Assembly (NCBI GenBank): GCA_947502265.1
Contig: CANMZB010000021.1
Location: 1-62,299 of the forward strand
Source of the DNA: an uncultured Sulfitobacter sp.
GTDB lineage: Bacteria > Pseudomonadota > Alphaproteobacteria > Rhodobacterales > Rhodobacteraceae
DNA: 62,299 bases
Reading direction: 5' to 3'
The notes under the pieces are model-generated. The model made no database searches. It worked only from the letters and a program-made list of their open reading frames with translations, and had not been told where the DNA came from. A program made the position numbers and the translations under genes. Of this stretch, positions 1-8,111 are shown piece by piece (position 1 is the first letter of the stretch; each line of letters starts with the position of its first letter).

Positions 1-44
1 CTCGCGTAACGATCTGAAAGATCGAAAAAACCCATCTGCGCCAT
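1..44 (-). CDS. IS5-family transposase, N-terminal codons only
   Basis: The minus strand opens with ATG at 44 and reads MAQMGFFDLSDRYAS before leaving the window. This start resembles the N-terminus of a widespread IS5-family transposase (DDE enzyme for cut-and-paste transposition). The sequence between the start codon and about position 118 has the AT-rich look of an IS end (for example the stretch around 106-118), so the element's terminus probably lies there and the element continues to the left. Only 14 codons are visible, so the family call rests on memory of the N-terminal motif. A second in-frame ATG lies at 35. Confidence 0.55.
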   Translation of the reverse strand, partial: MAQMGFFDLSDRYA

Positions 45-184
45 CGCTACATCCCCCGTGTCGACTCGTCGCCACATCGTATCGCAGCGCCAAGGTCAGG
101 GCAATTTTTAGAGGTACCCTAAATATAGTAAATCGTGCGCTTGTTAATACTCACGAAATGATGTTTGGAGATTGGCGTCTAACG

Positions 185-617
185 ATGACAAAACTGATGC
201 CGAACGATGTAAAGCTATATGGCAACCGTGTTGTTCGATCTGTTCAGCTGATTAGGAGAAATACCGATCAAGATATTGTCGACAAAGCGCTACGGCCAAC
301 GAGTAAAGATACACAAATGGATATGGAATTTTCGTTGAAAGCCAAAGATATGGGGCACTTCGGCAAGCTAAAAGATCTTAATGACAAGATAGGTGGCCAT
401 TTAGAAGTCGGTGACGTTGAGTTTTCTGGTGCCTATGCAAGTGTAAAAGTCGGATCTTCATTCAAGAATGATAGGTGTGGTGGGAGTTTCAAGTACTACC
501 GGTGTTATTGACTTAACAGATGACTTGGATTTCGACGCAGACAAGCACCCTACTTTTGAGAGTATTTCCAAGGAAACCGAACGTCATATGGCCGACTTTG
601 CAAAGATGCTCGGATGA
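185..617 (+). pseudogene. hypothetical protein, broken by one frameshift
   Basis: I do not recognise this gene. Reading starts at ATG 185 (TGGAG lies upstream; ATG 158 is an alternative) and runs in one frame to about residue 100, then stops at 511. The next frame carries on in sensible sequence from about 483 (GVSSTTGVIDLTDDLDF and onward) to TGA at 615-617. That stop overlaps the ATG of the next gene in an ATGA junction, which argues the second frame is the true C-terminus. A single-base indel near 470-483 explains this. The joined product is about 144 residues, mixed charge, with no membrane segment or signal peptide. Codon use is more AT-rich than in the core genes, suggesting transfer. 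It forms a two-gene unit with the following membrane protein. Confidence 0.6.
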
Positions 618-1178
618 AGGGAAGGCTCAATATATCTTGTATTTTGAGCGACTTTTGGAAAGCTCTAGTGCGGGATTTATCGGCGCTCCAGATTCTGTAT
701 GCTGTCGCGTCTTTTTTCGTTGTTCCTCTGTGTATTGGCGCAGCCGCACATGCACTCAACATTCAAATTCCGGACAAGCAATTCTCTTCTCTGATCTCGG
801 TATATGCAATTTTCTCAGCGCTTCTTTTTGGGGCTCAAATCTCTGCGTTTTCCATTTTTAGTAGTTTAACGAGGTTCCAAAATTTGAGAATTAAGGGAAA
901 TGAGGAAGACTCAGTATTGAAGGCTTCTATAGAATATGATACGTCTAATAGACGTTTCCGATCTAAAATTGGCCTTTAAGGATATTAACTCCAATATTTC
1001 ATATTTGATACTAACGGCAGTAGTTCTTTTAGGCATTTTGCTAATCTTTGCAATTTTTGATGCCGCAAGCGTACTTTCGAGTTCTATAGTGATATCACTC
1101 ACAGCGCATTTGGTTTTGGTACTTACAATGGTGATTAGGCAGTGCCATCGTATTTTCAGCGCTGCTTACTCTCAATGA
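614..1178 (+). pseudogene. four-helix membrane protein, broken by one frameshift
   Basis: Unrecognised membrane protein. The first frame (ATG 614, overlapping the preceding stop) encodes two hydrophobic segments at about residues 24-48 and 56-80 and stops at 979. The frame entered near 936 continues with two further hydrophobic segments (ISYLILTAVVLLGILLIF and VISLTAHLVLVLTMVI) to a stop at 1178. Joined near 930-975 the product would be about 188 residues with four transmembrane helices and a charged linker between the helix pairs. Each gene of the cassette carries one frameshift, in the same direction. The small soluble partner plus membrane protein layout recalls toxin or effector cassettes, but this is only a guess. 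Base composition is AT-rich relative to flanking core genes. Confidence 0.6.
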
Positions 1179-1388
1179 ATTCGTTCAACGTGAGAGCCAT
1201 CTGCCGCAGGACACAGCGCTAATGGTATGCCGCGACATAACATTTTGAAGGCAGTTTGTGTGTTTGATCATCGGACTGTGTAGCATTTTAGAATCTGCAA
1301 AGTTCATAAACAGAAATTTATGCAGCGTGCGGCGAAAGGCCGGAATCCGCTTCTCTAACCGTCCAGCCGATAGCGAGCTTGCACCTTA

Positions 1389-2027
1389 GGGTCAGGACCC
1401 ATAACCAGAATATTACTGTTGCGGCGAGAGCGATTGCTGACAGGAAGACCTTTGGGCATCGGTCATACCGGGTTGAGACACGTCGCCAGTCTTTGAGCCT
1501 GCCGAACATCCTTTCGATGCGGTTGCGGCGTTTGTATCGGCGCTTGTCCACTGCCCGACAGGGTATTGCGCAGCAATGTCCCGAAAGGGAGGCTTGACCA
1601 AGGGTGGCATGAATACAAAGTTGCATGCTGTTACAGACACCAGCGGTCGCCCGGTCCGCCTGTTCATTACCGCAGGCTGGAGGCCGTGCCCCTCTCATGC
1701 ATGTAAACATGCATTGCGGGGCAATGGATGTGCTTTGAGGTAGGTGGCATCAATCGAGAGAGTTTGGTTATCAGGAGCCAGCTCAGCCAGTCCCATCATG
1801 ACCCGGGCAAACACGCCCATTTCACTCCAACGCTTCCAGCGATTATACAACGTCTTTGGCGGGCCATACTCCGCTGGTGCATCACACCACCTTAAGCCAT
1901 TGCGGTTAATGAATATAATGCCACACAAAACACGCCTGCCATCAACGCGAGCACGACCTCGGCTCTTTGGAAAGTAAGGCCGCAAACGCTCCATCTGCGC
2001 CTCAGTAAGCCAGTATAAATTGCTCAT
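1389..2027 (-). pseudogene. IS427-like transposase, scrambled
   Basis: The N-terminal part (start ATG 2027, MSNLYWLTEAQMERLRPYFP and onward to the ATYLKAH segment near 1735) and the C-terminal part (DKRRYKRRNRIERMFGRL to VIFWL, about 1555-1389) read on the minus strand. The normally central stretch KGGMNTKLHAVTDTSGRP is found on the plus strand, at about 1583-1680, in the opposite orientation. The segment that should follow it, carrying another catalytic acidic residue, is missing. The junction near 1697-1714 contains the palindrome TGCATGT-AA-ACATGCA. The C-terminal frame reads through the terminal repeat without a stop. This is therefore an inverted and deleted transposase, not a programmed frameshift product. 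Confidence 0.8.
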
Positions 2028-2099
2028 GTTATCCCCCGAAACTGGGGATCGTGAATCATGACAACGCGACAACCTCAATCAATTAATGGGTCCTGACCC
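1389..2099 (-). mobile_element. IS5-family (IS427-like) remnant with terminal inverted repeats
   Basis: The element is bounded by 16-base inverted repeats TAGGGTCAGGACCCAT at 1387-1402 and its complement at 2086-2101. The outermost TA on each side is probably the duplicated target, as in IS427-group elements. At about 711 bp it is shorter than the usual 800-850 bp. The transposase inside runs on the minus strand but its middle is inverted and partly deleted (see the pseudogene entry), so the copy cannot move by itself. It lies just downstream of the broken membrane-protein gene, without disrupting it. Confidence 0.85.
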
Positions 2100-2144
2100 T
2101 ATGCGCCCGAATAAGTGCCTCCGGCGGGGCAGCTTTGGTTTTGG

Positions 2145-2165
2145 GGCCGAGCTAAAAGCTCGGCC
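2145..2165 (-). other. stem-loop downstream of the 63-residue ORF
   Basis: Perfect 9-bp arms GGCCGAGCT / AGCTCGGCC are separated by three bases. The hairpin lies about 37 bases past the stop of the small minus-strand gene at 2202 and could end its transcript. No run of T follows on the minus strand, so intrinsic termination is doubtful. Confidence 0.4.
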
Positions 2166-2201
2166 TAATCCTTATTGGCGTTCACTTGCTTTACGACTGA
2201 C

Positions 2202-2393
2202 CTAAATTTCAGCGCGTTCTGCAACTTTCGCTAAATTCAGCAAATCGCCCTGCGCAAAGCTAGTTGTGTTCTTCCAGTCCCCGTCGCCTGTTTTGTAAGA
2301 GCGGGTGACGTCTACCGAGTGAAAGCCGTCATTGTCCCAGATCGTGGCCGTGATCAGGCCGATCTTAACCTTATGTGCGGGTTGATTAGTCAT
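2202..2393 (-). CDS. small conserved hypothetical protein, 63 residues
   Basis: The product (MTNQPAHKVKIGLITATIWD and onward) resembles a small protein family I associate with plasmids and integrated elements of alphaproteobacteria, encoded near recombinases and excisionase-like genes. No function is known to me. Start ATG 2393 is supported by AAAGGA about nine bases upstream; longer readings upstream have no such site. The protein is soluble, with a basic N-terminus, and looks beta-rich with an amphipathic C-terminal helix. It follows the helix-turn-helix gene at 2527-2763 in the same direction, which fits a small accessory operon of a mobile element. It appears intact. Confidence 0.65.
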   Translation of the reverse strand: MTNQPAHKVKIGLITATIWDNDGFHSVDVTRSYKTGDGDWKNTTSFAQGDLLNLAKVAERAEI

Positions 2394-2526
2394 AGTGGTG
2401 TTCCTTTTGTTTGAAGTTACCGGCAGACATAGGAAGGGCGCGAAGTGCGATACCTCGCGCCCCTTATTGAAGCCGTCGGCCCCAAAATCCCGTCCGCCGC
2501 TGCCAACTGCGAACGGGCAAAACTGA

Positions 2527-2763
2527 TTATTGAGAAATGTGCGCCCTGCGCCTTGCCTCAACCCATTTGGTCAATTCACGACGGCGATACCGCACCGAAC
2601 GCCCGAACTTATAAAACTCTGGTCCGGCCCCCGTGACGCGCCATTTCTGAATAGTGCGCACAGATTGGCAAAGAAAGTCTGCCGCTTCGGCTTTTGGTAT
2701 GAACTCGTCCCAAAAAGTATTGGAACTGCTTGGGTCTTTGGTTGTGTCTGCGTGCGTTTGCAT
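2527..2763 (-). CDS. helix-turn-helix excisionase/AlpA-like protein
   Basis: A 78-residue protein whose central part (IPKAEAADFLCQSVRTIQKW, then GPEFYKFGRSVRYRRREL) matches the winged helix-turn-helix domain of AlpA/excisionase-type DNA-binding proteins, which bind near recombination sites or regulate integrase genes. The helix-turn-helix covers about residues 22-45 and the wing about 50-65. The start at 2763 overlaps the end of a damaged upstream reading frame. Its neighbours are the small 63-residue protein and recombinase remnants, so it is probably a survivor of a decayed integrative element. It looks intact, but its cognate recombinase is not. Confidence 0.7.
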   Translation of the reverse strand: MQTHADTTKDPSSSNTFWDEFIPKAEAADFLCQSVRTIQKWRVTGAGPEFYKFGRSVRYRRRELTKWVEARRRAHISQ

Positions 2764-3040
2764 AGGGCAGCGCTTTTACGTGGGCCTTTCCAACCCACTG
2801 ATACGGGTCGTACATCTAAGGCGATTTGTTCCAGCGCTTTGACGAGCTGCGTGATCTCTTTGAGGTCAGGATAAACAGTTTCGGCGGTGTCGTAATCCGT
2901 CAGACCTACCAGTCCAAGCCGATCTTCAGTCGCCCCATCGTCCGCAAATGCCTCGCGTTCCATCGCGCTAAACGCTTGATCAGATAGCCCTTCAAGCGCC
3001 TGTTTTAGGGAGCACGCTTTTTCGCAATGGCGCGTATCTC
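2764..3040 (-). pseudogene. unidentified protein fragment
   Basis: An open stretch on the minus strand reads HCEKACSLKQALEGLSDQAF and then an acidic segment including DRLGLVGLTDYDTAETVYPD and LKEITQLVKALEQIALDVRP. The only ATG in frame (2963) lies inside it, and coding-like sequence continues upstream to about 3040, where it meets the anion-transporter fragment. So the N-terminus is missing. At the 3' end the frame runs on into the excisionase-like gene in a different frame, which suggests its own stop was lost. I do not recognise the family. It is probably cargo or a regulator of the same decayed element. Confidence 0.4.
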
Positions 3041-3061
3041 TGCTGCCGTTGTCGCTGGGGC

Positions 3062-3221
3062 TTGAATGCTCTGCTCAGCGCCATGTTGATCGTCGGCATC
3101 ATCACATGGGAGGACGCACTGCGCGAAAAGGCGGCGTGGAACACGATGGTCTGGATCGGTTTGTTGGTCATGATGACCAGCAAGTCGAACGATTATGGTT
3201 TGATCGACTGGTTCGGCGGAG
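3062..3221 (+). pseudogene. DASS/SLC13 anion symporter fragment
   Basis: About 53 codons on the plus strand read SAMLIVGIITWEDALREKAA, then WNTMVWIGLLVMMTSKSNDY and GLIDWFGG. This matches an internal segment of divalent anion:sodium symporters (sulfate, citrate or dicarboxylate carriers), where a TWEDIL-EKAAWDTLIWF-like stretch joins two membrane helices. No start, no further helices and no C-terminus are present. The piece lies between the truncated recombinase and the unidentified fragment and has the opposite orientation, so it was captured by recombination. No other part of such a gene is in the window. Confidence 0.65.
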
Positions 3222-3894
3222 CAATGCCGTGCAGGGTTGATGTGCCCCAGCCACGCCCCGTTGGCCCAGTGATGACGGCTTCGTTCAATTTTTCTGTAAT
3301 CTTACGCGGCGAAAGGCCTGCCGCGTAATCTGTAAAGATGCGCCGTACCACGTCTGCCTCGATAGGATCAATCTTGCGGTCACCCCTGATCGGCTCGCCG
3401 CTGGCGTCATAGTGAATGACATTTTGATAGCCGAAGGCCTTCCCGCCCGCTGATTTACCGGCAAGGGCACAGCCCTTGAGGCCACGATGGGTTTTGATGG
3501 CGAGATCTTTGATAAAAAGAGAGTTCATCGTGCCCTTCAGCCCGATGTGCATCTTGGAAATCACGCCCTCATTGACAGTTTCAATCATCACGTCGCGAAA
3601 TTGCAACTTTTGATAGATGGCCGCGATGTCGGCTTGATTGCGCGACAAGCGATCTAGGGCTTCTGACAAGACAACATCAAAGGCGTTGCCTTGTGCGTCC
3701 AGCAACAGTTTCTGAATCCCACTGCGCATCAGGCTCGCGCCAGAAATTGCCTTGTCGGAATAGACCTCGACCACATCCAACCCCTGCCGTTTTGCATCCT
3801 CACGGCAAGAACGGATCTAATCATCAATGGACGCATCGCGCTGCATGTCGGTGGAGAAGCGAGCATAGATTGCGGCGCGAATAGATTGGGTCAT
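3222..3894 (-). pseudogene. serine recombinase, nonsense mutation and C-terminal truncation
   Basis: The minus strand from ATG 3894 reads MTQSIRAAIYARFSTDMQRD, with the Y-x-R-x-S motif that carries the catalytic serine of the resolvase/invertase family. A TAG at 3817-3819 interrupts the frame at a place where CAG (DDQIRSCRE) would be natural. Beyond the stop the resolvase domain continues (VYSDKAISGASLMRSG, SEALDRLSRNQADI) into the recombinase domain (KTHRGLKG, GKSAGGKAFGYQN, EADVVRRIFTDYAAG) and ends abruptly after GRGWGTSTLHG near 3225. The zinc-ribbon and coiled-coil tail of large serine recombinases are missing. It is non-functional. A related but different recombinase piece lies at 9146-9521. 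Confidence 0.8.
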
Positions 3895-3923
3895 GAGGGA
3901 TATCCGGTTTTGTAAGTTTGGCC

Positions 3924-4110
3924 TCATTTGCGAGGGTGGCGTGAGGCGGGCGGTTTGGCCAGACCCGTTTCATGATCGGCGCGGGCGGCGTCGCGGGCCA
4001 AGGCGTGGATCAGGGCAAAGAACTGTGCGCCTTGTTCGCCTGCACCGTCGTGACCGCAACAGGCGGTGCTGTAGGCATCCCCTTGTCGCTTGCATGGATC
4101 TTCCGGTCTC
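3924..4110 (-). CDS. small hypothetical protein upstream of the recombinase
   Basis: The minus-strand frame ending at 3924 encodes a C-terminal segment GAGEQGAQFFALIHALARDA ARADHETGL that looks like real protein: an amphipathic helix followed by a polar tail. The frame is open back to 4262, but the sequence before about 4110 has no protein character I can recognise and no good ribosome-binding site, so the start is uncertain. It ends about 30 bases before the recombinase start, in the same direction. Small ORFs in this position are common beside serine recombinases. Function unknown. Confidence 0.35.
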
Positions 4111-4446
4111 GTGCCATTGGCCGAGGTCTCCCGCCCGTTCCGACGCAGCGCCGGACGGTTTAAATTGATGTTTATGGTGCCGGGAATTGGTCCGGCGCTA
4201 TGGACATCAATGCAATGCATGGGCGACCTCATGGGGTGATATAAGTATCTGAACTCATGCATAGATGACTCTTTTCTGTAGATTCGAAAGAGGCTACGTC
4301 TCTGGGGAACTGGCGGGATGTCGTTTTTCAGGTTTGATGCTCATCTGCGATCCCTGCGACTTCAAGATTTTGTTAATTTCAATTGAGTTGGATGTGTGCA
4401 TGGGTGATGCGGAAACAATCAAGCATGTATTCAGGCGGAGCCTCCG
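4111..4446. other. region without a supportable gene
   Basis: Short readings exist on both strands (for example a 61-codon frame at 4265-4450 that runs into the next gene), but none has a convincing start or protein pattern. The stretch probably holds the promoter of the DUF3047 gene on the right and the upstream end of the recombinase-associated ORF on the left. I see no hairpin or repeat worth naming. Confidence 0.5.
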
Positions 4447-5145
4447 ATGAAACGACTAGGAATCGCAATCTCGATTGCAGCCCTCTTGGGTGGTGCCTAC
4501 TGGATGACGCGCCCGCCCTTCTTTGATACGGGAAGCCCGCTGCTCGGCTCAGGGCAGGCCATTGATTTGTTGGCTGATCTCGATACCGGTGACCTTGGGG
4601 ACGGTTGGCGGGAGCGGCGCTTTTTTCGTATCACGCCAGCACAGTATGGCGTCATTGAGGAGAACGGAACGCGCGTTTTACACTGCACAACGGACAACAG
4701 CGCGTCAATTTTGGCGCGCGATACACAGATCCCCGTGACCGAGCTGCCGATCCTGTCATGGCGGTGGAAAGTGAGCGAACCGATTCAAAGTGATGTCGAT
4801 GAAGCCATTGAGGCCGGTGATGATCATCCCCTTCGGTTCTATATGCAGTTCTCGAACGAAAATGGCGAAACACGCGGCGCGGAGGTCATCTGGAGCAACA
4901 AGAAATATGCGCCGGGTGACTATAAGATCATTGGCGGTTTTTATCACTATGTAGCCAATGGATTAGATGAAAATGTCGGGGAATGGCATGATCAATCGCT
5001 CGATCTTGGCAAGCTTTATACAGATATCGGTGGGACGGGAACGCCGACCCTACAGACGCTGGGCTTCTTTTGCGACAGCGACAACACAGGCAGCAGCAGC
5101 GCTGGCGCGTTCAGCAATGTGATGTTGTCAGTCGACCCGTCATAG
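4447..5145 (+). CDS. DUF3047 family exported protein
   Basis: A 232-residue protein with an N-terminal hydrophobic segment (about residues 4-22) that should act as a signal peptide or membrane anchor, followed by a single DUF3047 domain over residues 35-228. Typical features are the segments LSWRWKVSEPI, DDHPLRFYMQFSNENGET and the C-terminal LGFFCDSDNTGSSSAGAFSN. The family is a predicted periplasmic beta-sandwich of unknown function. Start ATG 4447 follows GGCGGAG by a suitable distance. The gene stands alone, with gaps on both sides, and its composition is like that of the core genome. It looks complete. Confidence 0.85.
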   Translation: MKRLGIAISIAALLGGAYWMTRPPFFDTGSPLLGSGQAIDLLADLDTGDLGDGWRERRFFRITPAQYGVIEENGTRVLHCTTDNSASILARDTQIPVTELPILSWRWKVSEPIQSDVDEAIEAGDDHPLRFYMQFSNENGETRGAEVIWSNKKYAPGDYKIIGGFYHYVANGLDENVGEWHDQSLDLGKLYTDIGGTGTPTLQTLGFFCDSDNTGSSSAGAFSNVMLSVDPS

Positions 5146-5333
5146 TGGGCCGGAATCTTTTATGCCGGTACCAGCATTGCAACTCTATCAATTTTCACAG
5201 TTGTTGCGCGGGGCAATGCCGATGTTGAACGATCCGTATTGCAAAGACCGATCTCACGAACCAGTAAGCTTTGGAAACTGATTGATGGTTCGAGGTCCGA
5301 AGGAACTTAAATCTTGGAGGCAAAAGAGAATAG

Positions 5334-6629
5334 TTGAGGTTGAGATACTGGACAGCCCTGTTGGCCCTTGGCGGCACCGCATTTTTCTTATCGACGCAGG
5401 GGGACAAGCGACTCCGGGGCGAGGCAGCGATGTCCGAAAGCGCGTTGGCGCACCCGGAAGGCATAAGCTCGTCGGCAGGCGCCAGCTTTGGCGAAGACAA
5501 CCTGACGATCAAACCAACTGGCGCGAGTGCCGACAGGCCGTCACTGGCGGATGACGCCGTGACATGGACGAGAGTGGTAGGCACTGGTGACAGCCTTTCA
5601 GGTCTTCTGGCCGAGGCCGGTCTTGATAGCCGGGCAAGGACCGAGGTAGCCCGTGCCATCGGCTCCGAATACGATCTGCGACAGCTAAAGCCGGGGCACC
5701 GCCTTGCCGTGTCGATGGCCCCCGATGGATTCGCCCGAACTGCGACGCTTGAAATCGACAACGGGACGCGCATTTTCGCCACCTTAGGTGCTGAAATATC
5801 GGTTCAAAGGCTGGCACCCGACCTTGAAGGCGTCCGCCATGCAGGTGAAGCAAAGATCGAAAGCTCTATCTATGCTGCATTGGATGATGCCGGCATTCCG
5901 ACCAGATTTGCGACCGACCTTGAACTTATCTTCGCCGGCGCATTTGATCTTCGAACTGCGCTGGGTGGCGGTGAGAATATTCGCCTGATGTGGCGGGAAT
6001 TCCATTCTGGAAATCGTGTGGTTGGTGAACCTATGATTGATTTCGCGCAACTCGATCTGGCCGACGGGCGCTACGAAATACTATGGCCAGATGACAGTTC
6101 CCGAAGAACCATGATCTTCAAGGACGGCCACCTTGTGCAAACCTTTGACCAACCGATCCGCGGCGCACGCCTCAGCTCGGCTTTCGGGCCGCGGATGCAT
6201 CCCGTTCATGGCAATATGCGGATGCACAGCGGCGTGGACTTTGCGGCGGTTCAGGGCTCGGTTGTGGTCGCGACAGAGGCAGGAAAGATCACGTTTATGG
6301 GAAAGCGTAGCGGTTACGGGCTCTTGGTAGAGATGGAGCATGAAGGCGGCATCCGTACTCTCTATGCCCACCTAAGTACTTTGAACGACGCGTTGCAGAC
6401 TGGCCAGCGCGTCGCGGCTGGATCGGAAATTGGCAAGGTCGGATCAACAGGCACGTCAACCGCACCACATCTTCACTACGAAATTCAAGTAGACGGGCGC
6501 CCTGTATCCCCTCTGGCCGACACGCAGTTACGCGGTCCGGCCGACGGTGCTCCAAGAGCTATCGAGGCTGTTGGTCTTGCAAATAACATGCAAAGCACAC
6601 TGGACCGGCTGCTGGCATCAGGCGGTTAG
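5334..6629 (+). CDS. M23 family peptidoglycan metalloendopeptidase
   Basis: A 431-residue exported protein. Residues 5-20 form a hydrophobic N-terminal segment. Residues 76-130 are a LysM/OapA-like domain (VVGTGDSLSGLLAEAGLDSR, then LKPGHRLAV). The C-terminal third is an M23 peptidase domain with the zinc ligands in HSGVDF (about residue 298) and HLHYE (about 379), and the catalytic histidine in YAHLS (about 343). M23 enzymes cut peptide crosslinks in peptidoglycan during growth or division; all expected ligands are present, so activity is likely. The start is TTG at 5334, preceded by GGAGG about 12 bases upstream; no ATG gives a full signal segment. It is a monocistronic gene of normal length for OapA/LysM-M23 proteins. 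Confidence 0.9.
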   Translation: MRLRYWTALLALGGTAFFLSTQGDKRLRGEAAMSESALAHPEGISSSAGASFGEDNLTIKPTGASADRPSLADDAVTWTRVVGTGDSLSGLLAEAGLDSRARTEVARAIGSEYDLRQLKPGHRLAVSMAPDGFARTATLEIDNGTRIFATLGAEISVQRLAPDLEGVRHAGEAKIESSIYAALDDAGIPTRFATDLELIFAGAFDLRTALGGGENIRLMWREFHSGNRVVGEPMIDFAQLDLADGRYEILWPDDSSRRTMIFKDGHLVQTFDQPIRGARLSSAFGPRMHPVHGNMRMHSGVDFAAVQGSVVVATEAGKITFMGKRSGYGLLVEMEHEGGIRTLYAHLSTLNDALQTGQRVAAGSEIGKVGSTGTSTAPHLHYEIQVDGRPVSPLADTQLRGPADGAPRAIEAVGLANNMQSTLDRLLASGG

Positions 6630-6812
6630 TGTGCGAATGTATGCACTCGAAACGTCCGGCTCTGTATCCCGCTTAATGTGAAGGCCGGGAGAAGCGCTGG
6701 CAGTTGCGGACAACGCCAACCTCTGTCGCTGGCATCAGTAGGCTCTTGGCCATGTCCGCAGTTCATTGGTCATCTCACGACAATCAGGCCGCTGTCATGG
6801 CGACATACGCCT

Positions 6813-7280
6813 TTACGTCGATAAAACCGCCGCGCGCGCTTTGCCGGATTGCAGCCAAAGCAATACATATCCGATCACCATGCACATACCAAAGTGTCCG
6901 ATGAACGAGGACTGTGTGTAAGCGCCAAAGCCCATCATGAAGGTACGCCCGACCAACGGTGCAAGAAGACCCTGAGCCACAAACCAAAGTACCAGACCGG
7001 CAATCGCACCCGAGAGGACAAGGTTGGTGCGGGTCACCAAGTGGGCCAGCCAGACAAAAGCGGCAAACCCGATAACGCCGATCGAAAAGTGCATGGCGAA
7101 ACCGGCCCAGTACGGCAGGGTAAGATCAAACGCCAGCTTCGTCAGAGCGACGATCAGGTTCGCGGGCCCGAGGGCTACCCCGAACAGCAAGGGCGAAATG
7201 AGCCAGGCATAGAATTCGAACGCGATTTCGCCCGCCAGCCCGGCGATAATCAGACTTCTGAGTGTGAGGGAGGTCATCAT
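6813..7280 (-). CDS. small integral membrane protein, function unknown
   Basis: A 155-residue protein made almost entirely of hydrophobic segments, at about residues 7-38, 59-82, 86-108 and 126-146, suggesting four transmembrane helices with short loops. The start ATG 7280 is followed at once by a second ATG at 7277. No signature motif is visible that would name a family. It is transcribed toward the M23 gene and away from the carboxymuconolactone-decarboxylase gene, with about 180-220 bases free on each side, so it is probably monocistronic. It seems intact. Confidence 0.7.
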   Translation of the reverse strand: MMTSLTLRSLIIAGLAGEIAFEFYAWLISPLLFGVALGPANLIVALTKLAFDLTLPYWAGFAMHFSIGVIGFAAFVWLAHLVTRTNLVLSGAIAGLVLWFVAQGLLAPLVGRTFMMGFGAYTQSSFIGHFGMCMVIGYVLLWLQSGKARAAVLST

Positions 7281-7501
7281 ATCGGTTATTTTCTATATTT
7301 TCGGAACCACTGAACCAGTCAGAGGTCTACGGAATAGGAACCGACAGCGGGCAACGGCGCGCTTGGTGCGACTTGTTGGCCTGCCGCCGGAAGGTTGTGT
7401 GGGTATTTCAGTCAAGGCGCACAATACGGGGGTGATGCCCGCGATCGCGAAAACATCCATCGACGCAATCGCAACCTAGATAGGGCGCACCCCCGTTAAA
7501 C

Positions 7502-8068
7502 CTATACCTTCAGCGGTGTATCGCCGCGCTGCCATGCGAGCGGTTTGAACACTTCATCAATCGGGGTTTCGGCCACGTGGTTGATGTAATTCGACATGGT
7601 TTTTTGAGCGAGCCCCAGGATCACGTCCAGAACTGCGCGATGACCATAACCTGCATCAAAAAACGCTTCCATCTGCTCTTGTGACACATTTCCGCGCTCG
7701 CGCACCATCTGAACAGTGAACGTCCGCAACGCTTCAAGCTTGGCGCTCGGCAGTGGCGTTTCGTTGCGCAAAGCATCGGAGATTTCCTCGGACACCTTCA
7801 TCATCTTGGCGATGCCGGTATGAGCGGGAACACAGTAATGACATTCATTCTCGACGTTGATCGACTGCCAGACAACCGTCAACTCGTCTGCATCAAAATC
7901 GGTTTCAGTGAACAGTTTGTGAAGTGTTTGATAGCCTTCATAGGCCTGCGGGCTTTCTGCGAGAACTTTGTGCAGGCCCGGTAGGCGACCGAAAGCCTTT
8001 TGTGATTTCTCCAACAGCGGCTTGGACGCTTCGGGGGCGGAATCGAGGTCGTGGGAAGGAAAGTTCAT
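7502..8068 (-). CDS. carboxymuconolactone decarboxylase (AhpD-like) family protein
   Basis: A 188-residue protein of the AhpD-like alpha-helical superfamily. It carries the Cys-x-x-Cys-x3-His motif (ECHYCVPAH, Cys76, Cys79, His83) used by alkylhydroperoxidase-type members for thiol redox chemistry. The rest (WQSINVENE, YGHRAVLDVILGLAQKTMSN) fits single-domain YciW/AhpD-type proteins. A role in peroxide, quinone or electrophile detoxification is the family expectation; the substrate cannot be told. It is divergent from a TetR regulator at 8169, with a strong palindromic operator between them, so it is almost certainly that regulator's target. Confidence 0.88.
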   Translation of the reverse strand: MNFPSHDLDSAPEASKPLLEKSQKAFGRLPGLHKVLAESPQAYEGYQTLHKLFTETDFDADELTVVWQSINVENECHYCVPAHTGIAKMMKVSEEISDALRNETPLPSAKLEALRTFTVQMVRERGNVSQEQMEAFFDAGYGHRAVLDVILGLAQKTMSNYINHVAETPIDEVFKPLAWQRGDTPLKV

Positions 8069-8111
8069 CTTGGTGAGCCTTTATTTAATGACATTGAGGG
8101 CTATTTAGGCT

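Noticed and set aside
1318..1710. Single continuous transposase ORF covering the right part of the IS
   Set aside because: The frame is open but its first half is the antisense of an inverted piece, and its end reads through the terminal repeat, so it is not a real protein.
4265..4450. 61-codon plus-strand frame before the DUF3047 gene
   Set aside because: Runs into the next start without any coding pattern; the DUF3047 ribosome-binding site lies inside it.
7281..7501. short plus-strand frame between two minus-strand genes
   Set aside because: About 70 codons without family pattern or ribosome-binding site; treated as non-coding.
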